A stretch of 5,692 nucleotides of DNA from Sutterella sp. (GCA_020025965.1 JAHHRG010000087.1:1-5692), one strand, 5' to 3'; shown: positions 1 to 5,692, numbered from the stretch's first letter. Translations and numbers: made by a program. The notes: generated from the letters alone by a model not told the origin.

Positions 1-1
1 T

Positions 2-55
2 ACACCGGAAACGCTCTTGGAGAGAATATTCTCCAAGAGCGTTTTGTGTTTTTTT
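2..55 (+). terminator. Strong rho-independent terminator of an upstream transcript
   Basis: Positions 9-23 pair perfectly with 30-44 (15 bp) around a 6-nt loop at 24-29. The stem may be extended by ACAC (2-5) pairing with GTGT (46-49) across a small bulge. A run of seven Ts (49-55) follows, which is the standard intrinsic terminator layout. The T run lies on the + strand side; the other side has only three As, so it should act mainly on + strand transcription entering from the left. The gene it ends is outside the window. It also insulates the three-gene operon from read-through. Confidence 0.93.
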
Positions 56-60
56 GAATT

Positions 61-287
61 AAAAGTGTATTGTTCTGAACATTAAATTCATATAAATAGT
101 ATATTCTGATATTCAACAAGATAGATCGGATTCAAGCTGTGTGAATATTTTGTTTGTAATATAAGTATTGAAAAAATAACGAACTTTTACTTAAAAATAT
201 TATTTTATTATTTGTTTTTATGTTTAAATATTTATATGTTTGTTTAGTCATAAACTTGTATTTTAATAATAAATTGAAATATTTACT
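61..287 (+). other. AT-rich non-coding leader region upstream of the operon
   Basis: This stretch is strongly AT-rich, in sharp contrast to the roughly balanced composition of the genes after it. No credible coding frame, RNA gene or long inverted repeat is visible on either strand. It carries the promoter at 211-242 and the short untranslated leader of the first gene. The region just before the ATG at 288 is A/T only apart from isolated bases and has no Shine-Dalgarno sequence, as is usual in Bacteroidota. Confidence 0.8.
211..242 (+). promoter_or_regulatory. Bacteroidota-type (-33/-7) promoter for the lipoprotein operon
   Basis: TTTG at 211-214 is followed after exactly 20 nt by TATGTTTG at 235-242. 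This is a full match to the TTTG-N19-21-TAnnTTTG consensus known for the Bacteroides primary sigma factor. Transcription would be expected to start a few bases after 242, giving a 5' leader of about 35-40 nt before the ATG at 288. No equally good match was seen elsewhere in 61-287, and the short gaps between the three genes suggest this promoter drives all of them. In such AT-rich DNA a chance match is possible, but the joint match of both boxes and the spacing, plus the position, makes it convincing. Confidence 0.8.
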
Positions 288-2174
288 ATGCGGTATTTTA
301 AATTTTACTTTTCTTCGGCGGTTCTTCTGGTATTGATGTGTGCAAGTATCGGATGTTCGGATGATGATCCGGTTGTCGTTCCCGACTTGAATTTGAAAAA
401 CGATTTGGTGGAGGTCGTTGCTGAGGGTGGTATGGTCACGATTGATTATCAGCTCACGAATCCTGTGGAAGGGGCATCGGTCAAAATCAAGAATGAAGCG
501 GCGTGGCTTTCCGATTTTAAGGTTCTGGATAATCAGATCTCGTTTCGTGTTGCTGCCAATACAGAAGAGTCGGCTCGCGAAGTCAAACTGACGCTGACTT
601 ATTCCCGTTTGGAGGAGGTGTTCTTTGTTACGGTACGCCAGAGCGGTGCGGCTTCTCTTGTGGTGGAAAAGACCGAGGTGGAAGTTTCGGCCGAGGGTGG
701 CCGACAGGAGATCGCCTGTACGGTGAAAAACCCGATCAGCGGTGTGAAGGTCGAGGCCGAATGTGTGGCCAACTGGATTGAAAAACTGGAGACAACGGAT
801 AAGGGCGTGACGTTTGTGGTTTCAGCCAATTCGCTGTTCGAGGTGCGCGAGGCCGAGATAAAGGTTGTTTACGGCAAGTCGTTGCCAGTCTGTATTCTCG
901 TCAAGCAATCGGCTATTAATGCTCCCGTGCTTACGCTGGATAGGAATCTGGTCGAAATGACGGCCGAGGGCGGACACGCTTCGGTGGCTTATCGTTTGGA
1001 AAATCCCTCCGAAGATGTTGTTGTGGTGAAAGTTACGGTTGCTGATACATGGGTCGAGAATCTGACTGCTTCAACCGATGTAATCATATTTGATGTGATT
1101 CGCAATACGGAAATGATTCCCCGCGAGACGATCATTAAGGTGGAGTATCCCAACGTAGAACCGCAGCAAATTATGGTAAAACAGGCTGCGGCGTTGCAAC
1201 CCGTCATCACGATTAATCCCGCAAAGGTCGAATTTCCGGCCGAGGGGGGACGTGGCGAAGTCTGTTATACGATTCAAAATTCCATTGAGGGAGAGATTGT
1301 TTCGGTTGCTTCGGAAGCCCAGTGGATCGAACAACTCCAAGCCGATGAGCGTATGATCGTGTTTACGGTAGGTGAGAATACCACTCCTGAGGTGCGTACC
1401 GCTTTGATTAAGGTGAATTACAAGAATGCTCAAGAGGTCTTGCTGGAGGTCGGGCAGGTCGCAGGTCAGAGCAACGAGATGACGGTCGAGGCCAATGGTG
1501 TTAAATTCAAGATGATCTGCGTACACGGCGGTACATTCCAGATGGGTGCCACCGACGAGCAGTACAGTGCTGTAAGCGACGAATATCCCGCCCACGAGGT
1601 TACGTTGAGCGAATATTTTATGGGGCAATATGAGGTTACTCAAGAGTTGTGGCAGGCCGTTATGGGCTCGAATCCGAGTACTCATACCAATAATCCGCAA
1701 TTTCCCGTCGAGATGGTTTCGTGGAACGATTGCCAGTTGTTCATCGCTGAACTGAACAAGATTACGGGTCTGAATTTCTCGTTGCCGACTGAGGCACAAT
1801 GGGAGTATGCCGCCCGTGGTGGCGAATTTGCCCGCGGACTGCTTTTCAGCGGTAGCGATTTTTCGGAGGAGGTCGCTTGGTTCGATACGAACAGTTCTTA
1901 CGAAACACATCCTGTCGGACAACTCAAGCCCAACGAACTCGGCTTGTATGATATGTCGGGTAACGTCTATGAGTGGTGTTCGGACTTCTACGGTGATTAT
2001 TCCGAAACTCCGCAGATTGATCCGACGGGTCTTGCCGACGGATGGGGGCGCATTTTGCGTGGGGGCTGCTACTACGAGTGGGGCGAAGACAAATTGCGTA
2101 TATCGAGTCGCCACATGGATGCTCCCGATGTTTGTGACGATGGTTACGGCTTACGTTTGGTACTATCCAAATAA
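288..2174 (+). CDS. Surface lipoprotein with four BACON-like domains and a SUMF1/FGE-like domain
   Basis: A 628-aa predicted outer-surface lipoprotein. The N-terminus is a type II signal peptide: Arg/Lys start, hydrophobic stretch 8-19, lipobox S-I-G-C with acylated Cys23, then SDDD, the acidic tag linked to surface export in Bacteroidota. Residues 34-391 hold four BACON-like beta domains of about 90 aa, each with AEGG near the start (45, 135, 226, 318), a central Trp, and an R-E/R-T strand ending near a V-x-Q. Residues 398-626 form a SUMF1/FGE-sulfatase-type domain (C-type lectin-like fold), with G-G-T-F-x-M-G (414-420), V-T-Q-E-L-W (450-455), P-T-E-A-Q-W-E (500-506), G-L-Y-D-M-S-G-N-V (552-560) and a closing G-L-R-L-V. 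The formylglycine-generating enzyme Cys pair is absent: the aligned positions after R-G-G are Glu597 and Lys602. Catalysis is therefore doubtful; adhesion or ligand binding at the surface is my inference. Starting at 288 retains the signal peptide and follows the promoter. First gene of the operon. Confidence 0.93.
   Translation: MRYFKFYFSSAVLLVLMCASIGCSDDDPVVVPDLNLKNDLVEVVAEGGMVTIDYQLTNPVEGASVKIKNEAAWLSDFKVLDNQISFRVAANTEESAREVKLTLTYSRLEEVFFVTVRQSGAASLVVEKTEVEVSAEGGRQEIACTVKNPISGVKVEAECVANWIEKLETTDKGVTFVVSANSLFEVREAEIKVVYGKSLPVCILVKQSAINAPVLTLDRNLVEMTAEGGHASVAYRLENPSEDVVVVKVTVADTWVENLTASTDVIIFDVIRNTEMIPRETIIKVEYPNVEPQQIMVKQAAALQPVITINPAKVEFPAEGGRGEVCYTIQNSIEGEIVSVASEAQWIEQLQADERMIVFTVGENTTPEVRTALIKVNYKNAQEVLLEVGQVAGQSNEMTVEANGVKFKMICVHGGTFQMGATDEQYSAVSDEYPAHEVTLSEYFMGQYEVTQELWQAVMGSNPSTHTNNPQFPVEMVSWNDCQLFIAELNKITGLNFSLPTEAQWEYAARGGEFARGLLFSGSDFSEEVAWFDTNSSYETHPVGQLKPNELGLYDMSGNVYEWCSDFYGDYSETPQIDPTGLADGWGRILRGGCYYEWGEDKLRISSRHMDAPDVCDDGYGLRLVLSK
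387..1460 (+). repeat. Four tandem BACON-like beta domains (protein-level repeats)
   Basis: The copies lie at about residues 34-119, 124-208, 214-300 and 306-391 of the first lipoprotein. Their AEGG signatures are spaced 90, 91 and 92 residues apart. The shared pattern is AEGG, then x-Y/C-x-L/V/I-x-N-P/S, a central W-[LIV], [IV]-x-F-x-V, an Arg before an alternating strand, and a final V-x-Q. This matches the BACON family, Bacteroidota-associated beta-sandwich domains usually found at the N-termini of surface proteins. The repeats have diverged at DNA level, so they are old and not an assembly artefact. Copy 1 has the W-L-S-D-F-K subtype; copies 2-4 have W-[IV]-E-x-L. Confidence 0.85.
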
Positions 2175-2207
2175 AAAACAATAAAACCTTAAAAACTTTA
2201 AACATCT
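2171..2207 (+). promoter_or_regulatory. A-rich intercistronic element before the second lipoprotein gene
   Basis: The gap contains ATAAAAAAC (2171-2179, which includes the TAA stop of the preceding gene) and AACCTTAAAAAC (2185-2196), followed by TTTAAACATCT to the ATG at 2208. Almost the same element precedes the third gene. There is no GGAGG-like ribosome site. A-rich unstructured leaders promote initiation in Bacteroidota, so this is probably the translation initiation region of gene two. No hairpin or Bacteroidota -7 box is visible, which supports co-transcription. Confidence 0.55.
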
Positions 2208-3314
2208 ATGAATTTAAAACACAAATTCGCCGCGGTGTTTATGTTGCTGTCGGCATCGCTTTGCGGATGTAGTGATGATGACAATCATCCGCAAGACCCC
2301 TCCGTCTTCGAGGATAAAACAATGCTCGAAGTCCTTGTTAAGGAGGTTGAAGTTGCAGCCAAGGGAGGTAACGGTTTTACTGCTTACCGATTGACGAACC
2401 CTTTGGCTAATGCACAAATCGAAGCGGTTACGGACGTTCCGTGGATTTCGGATTTCAAGTATGACGTTCCTGAACGTATCAGTTTCAAGGTGGCGCAGAA
2501 CAATGCGACAGAGCCACGCGAGGCTGTGGTTAGAATCATCTATCCGGGTGTTGAGCCTGCACCTGAGTTTAAAGTTTTTCAGTTGGGTGCTCCCGTTTAT
2601 GAGCAGGTTTTGACGTTCGAGGCCAACGGTGTCAAATTTGACATGATCTTTGTGTCCGGCGGTACGTTCGGTATGGGTGCAACGCCAGAACAGAAGCCCG
2701 GCTCGCCCGAACAAAACGAGTACCCCGTACATGAGGTATCGCTGTCGGATTATTACATAGGTCAGTATGAGGTGACGCAGGAGTTGTGGGAGGCTGTTAT
2801 GGGCAGCAATCCGTCGAAACACAAGGGTAACCCGCGTTATCCGGTCGATAATATCAACTGGATGGATGCCGAGGCTTTCGTGGCAAAGATCAATATTCTT
2901 ACGGACGGTAATTTCGCCATGCCGACCGAAGCCCAGTGGGAGTTTGCCGCCCGTGGTGGTGTGAAGACTGAAGGGTATCTCTATTGCGGTAACAAAGAAC
3001 CCGATTCTGTTGCATGGTATAACGAGAACAGCCAGACGACGCATGAGGTTGGCGAATTGCAGCCCAACGAACTCGGCCTGTACGATATGTCAGGTAATGT
3101 AGGCGAGTGGTGTCAGGATTGGTTCGGTCCTTATCCGTCCGAGCCTCAGGTCGATCCGAAGGGTGCCGAGAAGGGCGAGTGCCGCGTGTGGCGTGGTGGT
3201 GGTTTCTTCAATTTCCGACAGTATGTACGTCCCGCATTCCGCGGATTCTGCTTCCCGGAGCGCGGCAACGATTTCTTCGGCTTCCGATTGGTAAGAAACA
3301 TTCCCGAAGAGTAA
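2208..3314 (+). CDS. Surface lipoprotein with one BACON-like domain and a SUMF1/FGE-like domain
   Basis: A 368-aa predicted surface lipoprotein, a short paralog of the gene before it. Signal peptide: N-L-K-H-K start, hydrophobic 7-18, lipobox L-C-G-C with acylated Cys21, then SDDD. Residues 39-126 form one BACON-like beta domain (A-K-G-G 51-54, W-I-S-D-F-K 79-84, P-R-E-A 103-106, V-F-Q 123-125). Residues 136-365 form a SUMF1/FGE-like domain with G-G-T-F-G-M-G (151-157), V-T-Q-E-L-W (189-194), P-T-E-A-Q-W-E (239-245), G-L-Y-D-M-S-G-N-V (290-298), R-G-G (329-331) and G-F-R-L-V (358-362). No C-x4-C pair follows R-G-G (only Cys348), so it is not a canonical formylglycine-generating enzyme. Catalytically silent relatives in Bacteroidota, such as the GldK/PorK-type lipoproteins, show the fold used structurally. 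The last part is very Phe-rich and looks like a C-type lectin variable loop. It starts 33 nt after the first gene; the 2208 ATG is the only start that keeps the signal peptide. Confidence 0.93.
   Translation: MNLKHKFAAVFMLLSASLCGCSDDDNHPQDPSVFEDKTMLEVLVKEVEVAAKGGNGFTAYRLTNPLANAQIEAVTDVPWISDFKYDVPERISFKVAQNNATEPREAVVRIIYPGVEPAPEFKVFQLGAPVYEQVLTFEANGVKFDMIFVSGGTFGMGATPEQKPGSPEQNEYPVHEVSLSDYYIGQYEVTQELWEAVMGSNPSKHKGNPRYPVDNINWMDAEAFVAKINILTDGNFAMPTEAQWEFAARGGVKTEGYLYCGNKEPDSVAWYNENSQTTHEVGELQPNELGLYDMSGNVGEWCQDWFGPYPSEPQVDPKGAEKGECRVWRGGGFFNFRQYVRPAFRGFCFPERGNDFFGFRLVRNIPEE
3192..3293 (+). other. Phe-rich C-terminal segment of the SUMF1-like domain, resembling a DGR variable region
   Basis: Residues 329-362 run from R-G-G to G-F-R-L-V. 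Nine of the 27 residues 333-359 are Phe, and all nine use TTC, whereas the rest of the gene mixes TTT (7) and TTC (9). The spacing of Arg341, Ala343, Arg345, Pro350 and G-F-R-L between R-G-G and the end is like the Asn-rich ends of C-type lectin-fold proteins that are targets of diversity-generating retroelements (from memory, TvpA-type). Replacement of AAC codons by NNC would yield TTC. No template repeat or reverse transcriptase gene is in the window, so ordinary divergence remains the default. Confidence 0.3.
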
Positions 3315-3319
3315 CCCGA

Positions 3320-3344
3320 ATAAAAAACCAAGAACCTTAAAACC
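3320..3344 (+). promoter_or_regulatory. A-rich intercistronic element before the third lipoprotein gene
   Basis: ATAAAAAAC (3320-3328) and AACCTTAAAAC (3333-3343) lie directly before the ATG at 3345. They repeat the element of the preceding gap, with 4 instead of 5 nt between the two blocks. Here the second block ends 1 nt from the start codon, while in the first gap 11 nt intervene. There is no Shine-Dalgarno sequence. It is probably an A-rich translation initiation region, conserved either by common descent of the lipoprotein genes or by selection. Confidence 0.55.
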
Positions 3345-5672
3345 ATGAAAAAATTTTATAATTATTTATGCTCATTTGCCGTAACATGTGCTTTGACCTT
3401 CTGCATGAGTGGTTGTAGTGATGACGACGAGGTCAAGGAGCCGGTAATAGATCCGGTAGATCCATTGACGAATGCTACACAGGTTATTTTTGAAGTTCCC
3501 CGTATGGAGTTGGATTGCAAGGGCAAGATAACTTCGATCGGTTACAATATTGTCAATCCGGTGGTGGATGCTACTCTGGAACTTTCGACCGACGTGGAGT
3601 GGATCCACGACTTCAAGGTCAAGAAGAGCGTGATTGAGTTCGAGGTCGATGCCAACACCGATGCCAAGAGCCGCGAGGCGGTTGTTGAGGTGATTTATGC
3701 CGATTCGAAATCGTCGTTCGAGGTCGTGCAATCGTCGTACGAGGTACCGTTCCGTTTGGAGGTACCCGAAGAAAGCGTGACCGAAACCTCGGCCAAGTTC
3801 TTCGCTTATCCTAAAGACAAGGAGATGACCTATCTGCTGTCGAGTATCGAGAAATCGTTCAAGGAGGAGTTGGGGGATGACGAGACGGTCTTTAAGATGA
3901 TCTTGAAGAATTTCCAAGATACGGCCGGTGCCATGAACCTCAGTTTGTCTGATTTCTTGAAGTTCAATAATTTGATCCTGATCGGTGATACCGCCGAAAC
4001 GGGCGAACTATCCAAAGGTCACAAACCCGACACCGAATACTACGCATTCGCAGTGGGTATGACCTACGACGGTAAGAAGACTTCTGACATTGTTTATACG
4101 CCGTTCCGCACCAAGGCCGTGACAGGTGTTGATCAGACTTTCGACATTTCGGTGAAGGTGGACGGTCTGTCGGCCGAGTTGGAAGTGACTTCCTCGAAGG
4201 ACGATAACTACTTCCTCTATGGTTGCATTTCCGATAAGGAGTTGCAGAAAGAGGGCTTCACGCTTGAGGAGAAGATTGCCAATCTGATGGACGAGAATGT
4301 GGCTTACGGTTCGCTCTTCGGTCTGACATCGGAAGACGTGGTGAAGGCACAGTGTGTGCTGGGTCACGACCAGAAGACGGTCGATGGTCTGGATGGCGAT
4401 ACGCTCTATTGGGCTTATGCCGTAGGTGTCAGTCTTTCGGGGAAATTGAATAGTGAGTTGGCTTCGAAGTCGTTTACGACGGGTTCGGTGCCCAAGTCCG
4501 AGAATGTGATTACGGTCAGCGCGGATAACATCGGTGTGGATAATGTCCATATGGTAGTTACGACGACCAACAACGATCCTTATGCACTGCTTGTTGAACC
4601 TGCTGCCAAGTATGAAGGTATGAATGATGCTGAAATTTTCAAGCAGTTGCAGACCTACGATCTGTCGCACAATATGAGGGAGGGTAACTTCTCTGGTACG
4701 GCTCGCAACTTGCTCCCCGGAAGTGCTTATTACATCTTCTGTTTCGGTTATCTGGGTGGACAGGCCAACACCGAACTTTCGAAGTGCAGTTTCGTGACGG
4801 TTGAGGCCGGTGATCCCAATGCTTTCACGTTCCGTACCGAGGCGAATGACTTTACTGTCAGAAGTGCCCGTGTAACGGCTTACAGTACTCCCGAAAACTT
4901 ACTTTACTATTGGGATGTTGTCCCTGTCGGAACGACCGATGAAGAGATCATCCATGGTATTGATGTGACTATTCAATCGCTGATCCTCGACGGAGAGATC
5001 CAGACTCCGCTCGATTATATGCGAGCTGTTGGTGCGCGTGGTACGGAGACTTTCGAATTTAAGGGCTTGAGCGCAACGACCGAATATGTGCCTGTTGCAC
5101 TGCCTGTTGATGAACTGGTCGGAAATCATATCGGTAAGGTATTTCGCGGTACACCGTTCACCACCAAGAGTGAGAAAGTGTCGGATGCCGTCATCAAGGT
5201 AACCTACGACAAGTATTGGGATGGTGACGAGGTCGCTGCCACTTTCATGGGTTACGAGGAGTTCGGCGGTCAGAATTTGTATTGTATTCCGTTGAAGGTC
5301 GAGACCACGGGTAACATTCGTGACACTTATTTCTCGGTATATTCCGATGATCTGACCAACGAGCAGGAGTTCAACGATGAGTTCTGGATCAACGAACTCT
5401 ATACGAAGGGTAACAGCACGACGAATCGCGAGATTCAGTATTTCCTGCCGTATAATTCCGACTGTACGATTGTGGCAGTGGCCATTGATATGGACGGTAA
5501 CTTCACGAAGGTATTCCGTACGCTGATTAACAAGTCGAAGGATGGTGTTGCCGACATCAGTGAGTTTGTCCCCTTCCACGAGGAGAAGAACATGAAGAAT
5601 CCTGCGAAGAGTATTTCGACAAAGATGTCGCGTCCGGTTTATAATTCGGGAAAGAACGTGTTTAAGAGATAG
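3345..5672 (+). CDS. Surface lipoprotein with BACON-like domain and five Fn3-like repeats
   Basis: A 775-aa predicted surface lipoprotein, the largest of the three; I do not recognise it as a named family. Signal peptide: K-K start, hydrophobic 8-21, lipobox M-S-G-C with acylated Cys24, then SDDDE. Residues 45-131 form one BACON-like domain of the same subtype as its neighbours (W-I-H-D-F-K 86-91, S-R-E-A 109-112, V-V-Q 127-129). Five Fn3-like beta repeats follow, at about 135-259, 264-380, 386-487, 492-609 and 612-729. The first four contain an acidic helical insertion. Residues 730-775 are a hydrophilic Lys/Arg-rich tail ending F-K-R, with no transmembrane segment and no T9SS-type C-terminal domain evident. 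No enzyme motif is visible, so an elongated surface scaffold, adhesin or binding protein is my inference. It starts 30 nt after the second gene and should be co-transcribed. The end is intact (TAG), but no terminator is seen in the remaining 20 nt. Confidence 0.9.
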   Translation: MKKFYNYLCSFAVTCALTFCMSGCSDDDEVKEPVIDPVDPLTNATQVIFEVPRMELDCKGKITSIGYNIVNPVVDATLELSTDVEWIHDFKVKKSVIEFEVDANTDAKSREAVVEVIYADSKSSFEVVQSSYEVPFRLEVPEESVTETSAKFFAYPKDKEMTYLLSSIEKSFKEELGDDETVFKMILKNFQDTAGAMNLSLSDFLKFNNLILIGDTAETGELSKGHKPDTEYYAFAVGMTYDGKKTSDIVYTPFRTKAVTGVDQTFDISVKVDGLSAELEVTSSKDDNYFLYGCISDKELQKEGFTLEEKIANLMDENVAYGSLFGLTSEDVVKAQCVLGHDQKTVDGLDGDTLYWAYAVGVSLSGKLNSELASKSFTTGSVPKSENVITVSADNIGVDNVHMVVTTTNNDPYALLVEPAAKYEGMNDAEIFKQLQTYDLSHNMREGNFSGTARNLLPGSAYYIFCFGYLGGQANTELSKCSFVTVEAGDPNAFTFRTEANDFTVRSARVTAYSTPENLLYYWDVVPVGTTDEEIIHGIDVTIQSLILDGEIQTPLDYMRAVGARGTETFEFKGLSATTEYVPVALPVDELVGNHIGKVFRGTPFTTKSEKVSDAVIKVTYDKYWDGDEVAATFMGYEEFGGQNLYCIPLKVETTGNIRDTYFSVYSDDLTNEQEFNDEFWINELYTKGNSTTNREIQYFLPYNSDCTIVAVAIDMDGNFTKVFRTLINKSKDGVADISEFVPFHEEKNMKNPAKSISTKMSRPVYNSGKNVFKR
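3747..5531 (+). repeat. Five degenerate Fn3-like repeats with helical insertions (protein level)
   Basis: The repeats start at about nt 3747, 4134, 4500, 4818 and 5178. Each begins with an alternating beta strand and has a late motif of L-x-x-x-[ST]-x-Y followed by an aromatic/Ala strand: D-T-E-Y-Y-A-F-A-V-G (229-238), D-T-L-Y-W-A-Y-A-V-G (352-361), G-S-A-Y-Y-I-F-C-F-G (459-468), T-T-E-Y-V-P-V-A (578-585) and a weaker S-D-C-T-I-V-A-V-A (705-713). Each closes with F-x-T (254-256, 377-379, 483-485, 605-607, and F-R-T at 724-726). Repeats 1-4 carry an insertion with an acidic helix start (D178-D-E-T, L307-E-E-K, N427-D-A-E, T531-D-E-E) between early strands and the motif. Repeats 1 and 2 are the closest pair. 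Confidence 0.65.
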
Positions 5673-5692
5673 TTTTTTAGTGACGAGATTTT

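Noticed and set aside
146..156. Possible second promoter -7 box around TATTTTGTTTG
   Set aside because: The TA and TTTG are not spaced as TAnnTTTG, and the 211-242 match is complete and better placed.
1071..2114. A long open frame of 347 codons on the minus strand, opposite the first lipoprotein gene
   Set aside because: It lies wholly inside a gene with clear domain motifs, shows no recognisable domain or signal peptide, and has no promoter-like leader. Long antisense frames arise from the codon use of the sense gene. Similar minus frames at 2214-3044, 4008-4670 and 4899-5579 were rejected for the same reason.
1479..2165. Annotation of the SUMF1-like domain as an active sulfatase-maturing enzyme
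   Set aside because: The active-site cysteine pair is missing, no sulfatase gene is in the window, and the protein is lipid-anchored with a surface-export signal.
1807..2184. An overlapping + strand frame of 125 codons within the end of the first gene
   Set aside because: Its translation is rich in Arg/Ser/Thr with no domain, while the overlapping frame carries conserved SUMF1-family motifs throughout.
1929..3077. Exact 15-bp match (CCCAACGAACTCGGC) between 1929-1943 and 3063-3077 as a recombination or attachment site
   Set aside because: It encodes the conserved P-N-E-L-G of the two paralogous domains in the same frame, so homology explains it.
5673..5692. T run after the last stop codon as a terminator
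   Set aside because: Six Ts follow the TAG directly, but no stable stem precedes them in the end of the gene and only 20 nt remain in the window.
1..5692. CRISPR array, tRNA/rRNA genes, insertion sequence or phage genes
   Set aside because: No short direct repeats with spacers, no cloverleaf or rRNA-like sequence, no terminal inverted repeats and no transposase or phage motifs were seen.

Overview
The window looks like chromosomal DNA from a gut-type Bacteroidota, most likely order Bacteroidales. Three things point there: a perfect Bacteroidota-type promoter (TTTG, 20-nt spacer, TATGTTTG), A-rich leaders without Shine-Dalgarno sequences, and three lipoproteins whose acylated cysteine is followed at once by SDDD, the Bacteroidota surface-export type signal. 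The roughly 50% GC coding DNA and AT-rich leader would suit Alistipes or a relative, but the genus is a guess.

Layout: positions 1-60 hold a strong intrinsic terminator ending an upstream unit on the + strand. Positions 61-287 are a very AT-rich non-coding leader with one well-formed promoter. Three + strand genes follow, separated by only 33 and 30 nt: a 628-aa lipoprotein with four tandem BACON-like beta domains and a C-terminal SUMF1/FGE-like domain (288-2174); a 368-aa lipoprotein with one BACON-like domain and the same kind of SUMF1-like domain (2208-3314); and a 775-aa lipoprotein with one BACON-like domain, five Fn3-like repeats and a basic tail (3345-5672). The window ends 20 nt after the last stop codon with no terminator visible, so the operon may continue.

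Together the genes look like one operon for a set of surface-displayed lipoproteins built on a shared N-terminal plan (signal peptide, C-SDDD, membrane-proximal W-x-x-D-F-K beta domain) with different outer parts. Both SUMF1-like domains lack the cysteine pair of true formylglycine-generating enzymes, so binding or structure is a better guess than catalysis. Partners, ligands and the process served cannot be read from the sequence. The points most worth following are the reused membrane-proximal module, the near-identical A-rich elements between the genes, the helix-bearing Fn3-like repeats of the third protein, and the Phe-rich C-terminus of the second protein, which resembles variable regions of diversity-generating retroelement targets, although no template or reverse transcriptase is present here.
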